In this document: piece by piece, positions 60,621 to 64,000 of the stretch
How the letters are laid out: the number at the start of each line of letters is the position of its first letter
How positions within the stretch are numbered: position 1 is the stretch's first letter
Program-made: the position numbers and the translations under genes
Assembly: GCA_013397865.1 (NCBI GenBank)
Contig: VZTI01003649.1
Coordinates: forward strand, 776,340-840,339
Length of the DNA stretch: 64,000 nucleotides
DNA from: Struthidea cinerea
Taxonomy: Eukaryota; Chordata; Aves; Passeriformes; Corcoracidae
Direction of reading: 5' to 3'
The notes under the pieces: model-generated
What the model was told of the DNA's origin: nothing
Seen by the model: only the letters and a program-made list of their open reading frames with translations
Databases searched by the model: none

Positions 60621-61065
60621 TCTGACAGATATTTTCCCAGTCTGTTCTTGAAAATCTTTGGTGCAGAGGCGTGTACAATACCCTCTAGAAATTCACTATC
60701 CTAACACATTAGAAAGAGGTTTCTGATTTTTGAGCTAAGTTGGCCTTGCTCCAAATCCAGCCTCGTATTGTTTATTGTATCCATCAGGGACATGGAAAAT
60801 ACATTTTCCCCAGATCCTTTCTTTCTTTATTTCTTCCTGAATAAGTCTTTTACATCTTTGAATGCTGTGCCTGAAAATTGTACTTCCTCTCTCGTGTTTT
60901 CCTCCTCCATACGGTAATCCCACTTCCCTTAACTTTTTTCAAGTAAACCAGCTCTACTTACCATCCAGTTGTTCTCTTTCTTTTTCCATGGGCTTTGTCT
61001 CTGGAGGTACAGCACCCTGGATTGAACCTGTACTCCAGCTGAGGCCTTTTAAGTTCTAGGTAGCA
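60621..61065 (-). mobile_element. Old CR1-type LINE 3' fragment, antisense
   Basis: It reads as the complement of an older CR1 tail: CAGTCTGTTCTTGAAAATCT, TAACACATTAGAAAGAGGTT, AGGGACATGGAAAATA, AAGTCTTTTACATCTTTGAA, and the diagnostic GTACTCCAGCTGAGGCC near the far end. At about 440 bases it is the longest CR1 piece here. It is diverged and lacks any intact frame. Confidence 0.75.
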
Positions 61066-64000
61066 TGGAGAGATGGATTTAGTCCCAGGATAGCTGGTCC
61101 AGGTCTATCTCTGCCGCCTTCCATAGGTCCTGCTAGCTCACACTGGTAGATCATTCTTTCCAACCCTTATTTTTGCCTCCTTTCCTAGGCATTAAAAGTG
61201 GGTCTCATCTGTCTCTGTAATTAGCACTGTGGTCAGCAAAACTTCCCCTGTTTGATGAGGCTGAAGGCATACCTGCTGTGGGTGCTCTTCCTGCTCTCAT
61301 CACTACCTCTCAGCTTTGTGCTACCATAATTCCTCCTCTTCCTCTTTCAATGCCCTCCAGGATATCTGCTTTCCTGCCCCTGCTGGGTTGCACTGGCTGC
61401 TGAGCACAAGCTCTTGAGCCTAGGGGCTATTCACTTCATGCCTGGCCTATGAGAAGGTGGCTGTTTCTCTTACTTTATAATCCACAGTCTATTATGAAGG
61501 TGCCTGAGTTCCATCTGTCCTTATAAACCTCAATCCAGCCTTAACTGGTGGGGTAGGGTGAGAAGAAGAAAAGGCCTTGATGCTGTGTGAGCTCTGCTTG
61601 GAAATAATGAAAACATTCCTGTGTTATCAACACTGTTTTCAGCACAAATCCAAAACATAGCCCCATACTAGCTACTGTGAAGAAAATTAACTCTATCCCT
61701 GCAAAAATCAACAACTTCGTATTGCATCTTAGGTGTCTCTGTGACCCCTCTGGAGTGCGGGAGAAAGGACTTCCCTAGTGCCTGTCTAGCTCTCTAAATT
61801 TATTGAAGAACTGTGAAGTCTGTAACATTCTAAAAATATCCTTTTCCATACCTAGATAATATTTGGAATATACTACTGGTCTGGGGCAGACATCTTGATC
61901 CTATTTTTGGCAGGTCATTTGGCTAATTAAGAAGCCTCCTGGTGTGTCCTGGTGGGACACAGTATTCCTACCAAGCCTCAGTTTGAAGATGAAGCAAGGA
62001 GAGAGGTATGCTCTTGTGCTGTCTTGGCACTGGTCCCCCTACAGATCCAGGAGACCTCAGGGTGGGATTTGCAGATTCACAACACGCTTTTCCCAAGCTG
62101 CTCATGGCAGGGGGATGGGAGACACTGTGGTGCCCTGTGTGCTTGCAGAGCTGTTGGTGTCTTCCCACACAGGGGTAGTGCTGGTACATCATTCAGCCCC
62201 GCTCACAAGGGTTGGCAGAGTCCGTCCCTTCCTAGTGCCTCCCCTTGCTGTGGGATCTTGTCCATTCATGTAAGACAGGCTCATGCCTGAGCCCACAGCT
62301 CATGGAATCAAAGGAGTTTGTTCCCATGCCAGCAGTACTCCATAGAGGTGCGTGTCTGTGAGGCCAGGCCAGCATCGCCTATCTTCTTTTTCTGTGTCAT
62401 GCATCCCAGTGTAACAGGCCTGGACAAGTGTGATACTCCCTTCAGTGAACAGCACGAGGCAAATCCCTAAATTCTCCTGGATCTCGTCCCTCATTATTGC
62501 TGCCTCCTCCTACTTTTCCTTTTGCTCTGTCTCACCCTTGCTTGTCTGTGTCCATGTCCCTGAAGGTTTTGGAGAAGACAAAGCTTAGAGAAGGCAGCTG
62601 AATTCCCACCTCTGAATTAGCTGAGCTACTGACACAGCTTGGACTTAGCTGTGTAGGTCTTCTGAGAACTCAGGGATGCCATCCCTTAGCCACATCCTCC
62701 GTCCCCAAAAAACTGTGTGCAGGCAGAATACCTGGAGCAGCAGATATGACTGATCTGTTCCAAAAATCCTCTCAGCTGCCAAGAGCTGCCAAAATCTTAC
62801 AAGGAAAGGAGCAAGAGTCTCTTGTTTTCTCCTGTGGTCACCTGAGTGAGGCGGTGCCACTGGGTATTTCTTGGAGGAGCCTTTTGTTGCCAAATCTGAA
62901 TTCAGTGTTGTACAACACCAGTAAGCAGTCAGTTGAAGAGCCACTGAGGTAATTGGAAAGAGACTGAAGAGAGCACTGGGGCCTTGGGGAGAGGAGTTAG
63001 GGAGAAGATATTTCTTTCTCAAACCAAATGTCTTAGATTGGCCTGTGGATCTGGAGGTAGCCCAAGGAAAAAGACTAGTGAAAAAGGATGGGAAGGAGGG
63101 AATAGGTGGATATGGTCTGTCAGACAATGCTGTCATGGTAGCAAAGCTGTGACAGATGGGGCTGCAGCAGGAAGAGACAGGGCGAGTTCTGCTACAACCT
63201 TGTATTTGGTAAGAGCTTTTCCTCCAGTGCACAAGGCTTTTTGCTGCCATTTGTGAACAATGTTTCTATGAATTACACATTTCTCTGGATAAGAATAGCA
63301 TCACCAGTTGTACAAATTAGGATGAAAGGAGTCCTCAAGCTTTCAGACAGGAACTGAATGCCTGCCAGGGCCAGGGGAAAGCAAAGACTGTTTAGAGACC
63401 TCTGATACAGGTTGGCGTGCCGCAGGCGCCATGCCCAAACCAGCTGGAGTTGGGCACTGCCAGGATGTTGAGGTGGATCAAACAGGTCACCCGCTTGATG
63501 TGGCAGACGTCTGCTATTCTGTTGTGGGAGGTAGGGTAAGGACAGGCTCTGTCTAGCACTCTCTGGGAAGTAAGGAATTCCAGCTGGCTTTTGCTCTTGG
63601 AAGAGCAGGCACAGCTGTTGGTGACAACTGCAGACAAAGAGGTAGAGGGATTGCCTGGGTTGCCTTCACTTTCTGCCTCCTGAAGATCTCAGGAGGCACT
63701 TCTAGGAGACTACCTCAGCAGCAAATATCAGACAGAGAACTCAGAGTTGTTCCCACCCTTCTGAGACATAAGGAACTGCACAAAACTTCACTGTGGCTGT
63801 ATATACAAGATTGCTTCCATGATTATCCTCTAAAAGGTAACTTGTATTTTGGTGAAATGTTTGCTTTACACAACATTTCTAGAATTAGTTATTTTTAACT
63901 GCATATCTTTGATATGCTCAGCATGTCTGAAGCTTGCTCTTTTTCTGGGATGTCACAGCTGTTCATTGTATGTGAGATGAACCCCAGGTTGGCCATCAGC
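61066..64000. other. SLC8A3: Intron 2 part, no exon seen
   Basis: Non-coding DNA to the end of the window. A 201-codon open frame on the minus strand (62645-63250) lacks any recognisable domain and is most likely chance. The next SLC8A3 exons, including the alternative CBD2 exons, are not seen before the window ends. Confidence 0.55.

Noticed and set aside
62645..63250. Minus-strand open frame of 201 codons near the window end
   Set aside because: A frame of this length is expected now and then by chance in 64 kb on both strands. The Ser/Pro-rich product shows no family features.
33395..64000. Search for the mutually exclusive CBD2 exons A and B of SLC8A3
   Set aside because: I saw no stretch encoding their conserved residues next to suitable splice sites. 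They probably lie beyond the window, as intron 2 is long in other vertebrates.

Overview
This window looks like one stretch of a bird nuclear genome. The evidence is one large vertebrate protein-coding exon with consensus splice sites, a CpG-island promoter, microsatellites, and scattered remnants of CR1 LINEs (with their characteristic 3' tails) in otherwise non-coding DNA. There is no bacterial, phage or plasmid content. A turtle or crocodilian cannot be fully excluded from sequence alone, but the CR1-dominated, rather compact landscape points to Aves.

The only gene I can support is SLC8A3, which encodes the plasma-membrane sodium/calcium exchanger NCX3, on the + strand. Its large first coding exon (acceptor ending 31576, ATG at 31623, donor at 33389) encodes 588 complete codons plus two bases. 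These cover the signal peptide, the N-terminal transmembrane half with the alpha-1 repeat, the XIP autoinhibitory segment, all of calcium-binding domain CBD1 and the first strands of CBD2. The rest of the protein must lie on exons beyond position 64000.

Layout: 1 to about 10.85 kb is 5' flanking DNA with CR1 fragments and a long imperfect inverted repeat. About 10.85-12.26 kb is a CpG island, interrupted by a 104-base assembly gap. It holds a plausible untranslated exon 1 with donor at 11510, a CRE-like site, an inverted CCAAT box, an E-box and a perfect CArG box. About 11.5-31.6 kb would be intron 1, including a small second CpG-rich patch near 17.6 kb. 31.58-33.39 kb is coding exon 2. 33.39-64 kb is intron 2, with CR1 pieces, MIR/CORE-SINE-like fossils and several AT-rich stretches that look like candidate conserved regulatory elements.

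I did not find an undescribed multi-gene system. The most interesting leads are the inverted repeat about 0.4 kb upstream of the CpG island, the E-box/CArG cluster beside the gap, the secondary CpG patch, the dyad-symmetric sites in intron 2, and a 269-codon open frame in intron 2 that is probably chance. Positions of repeats and regulatory regions are approximate unless stated as exact.
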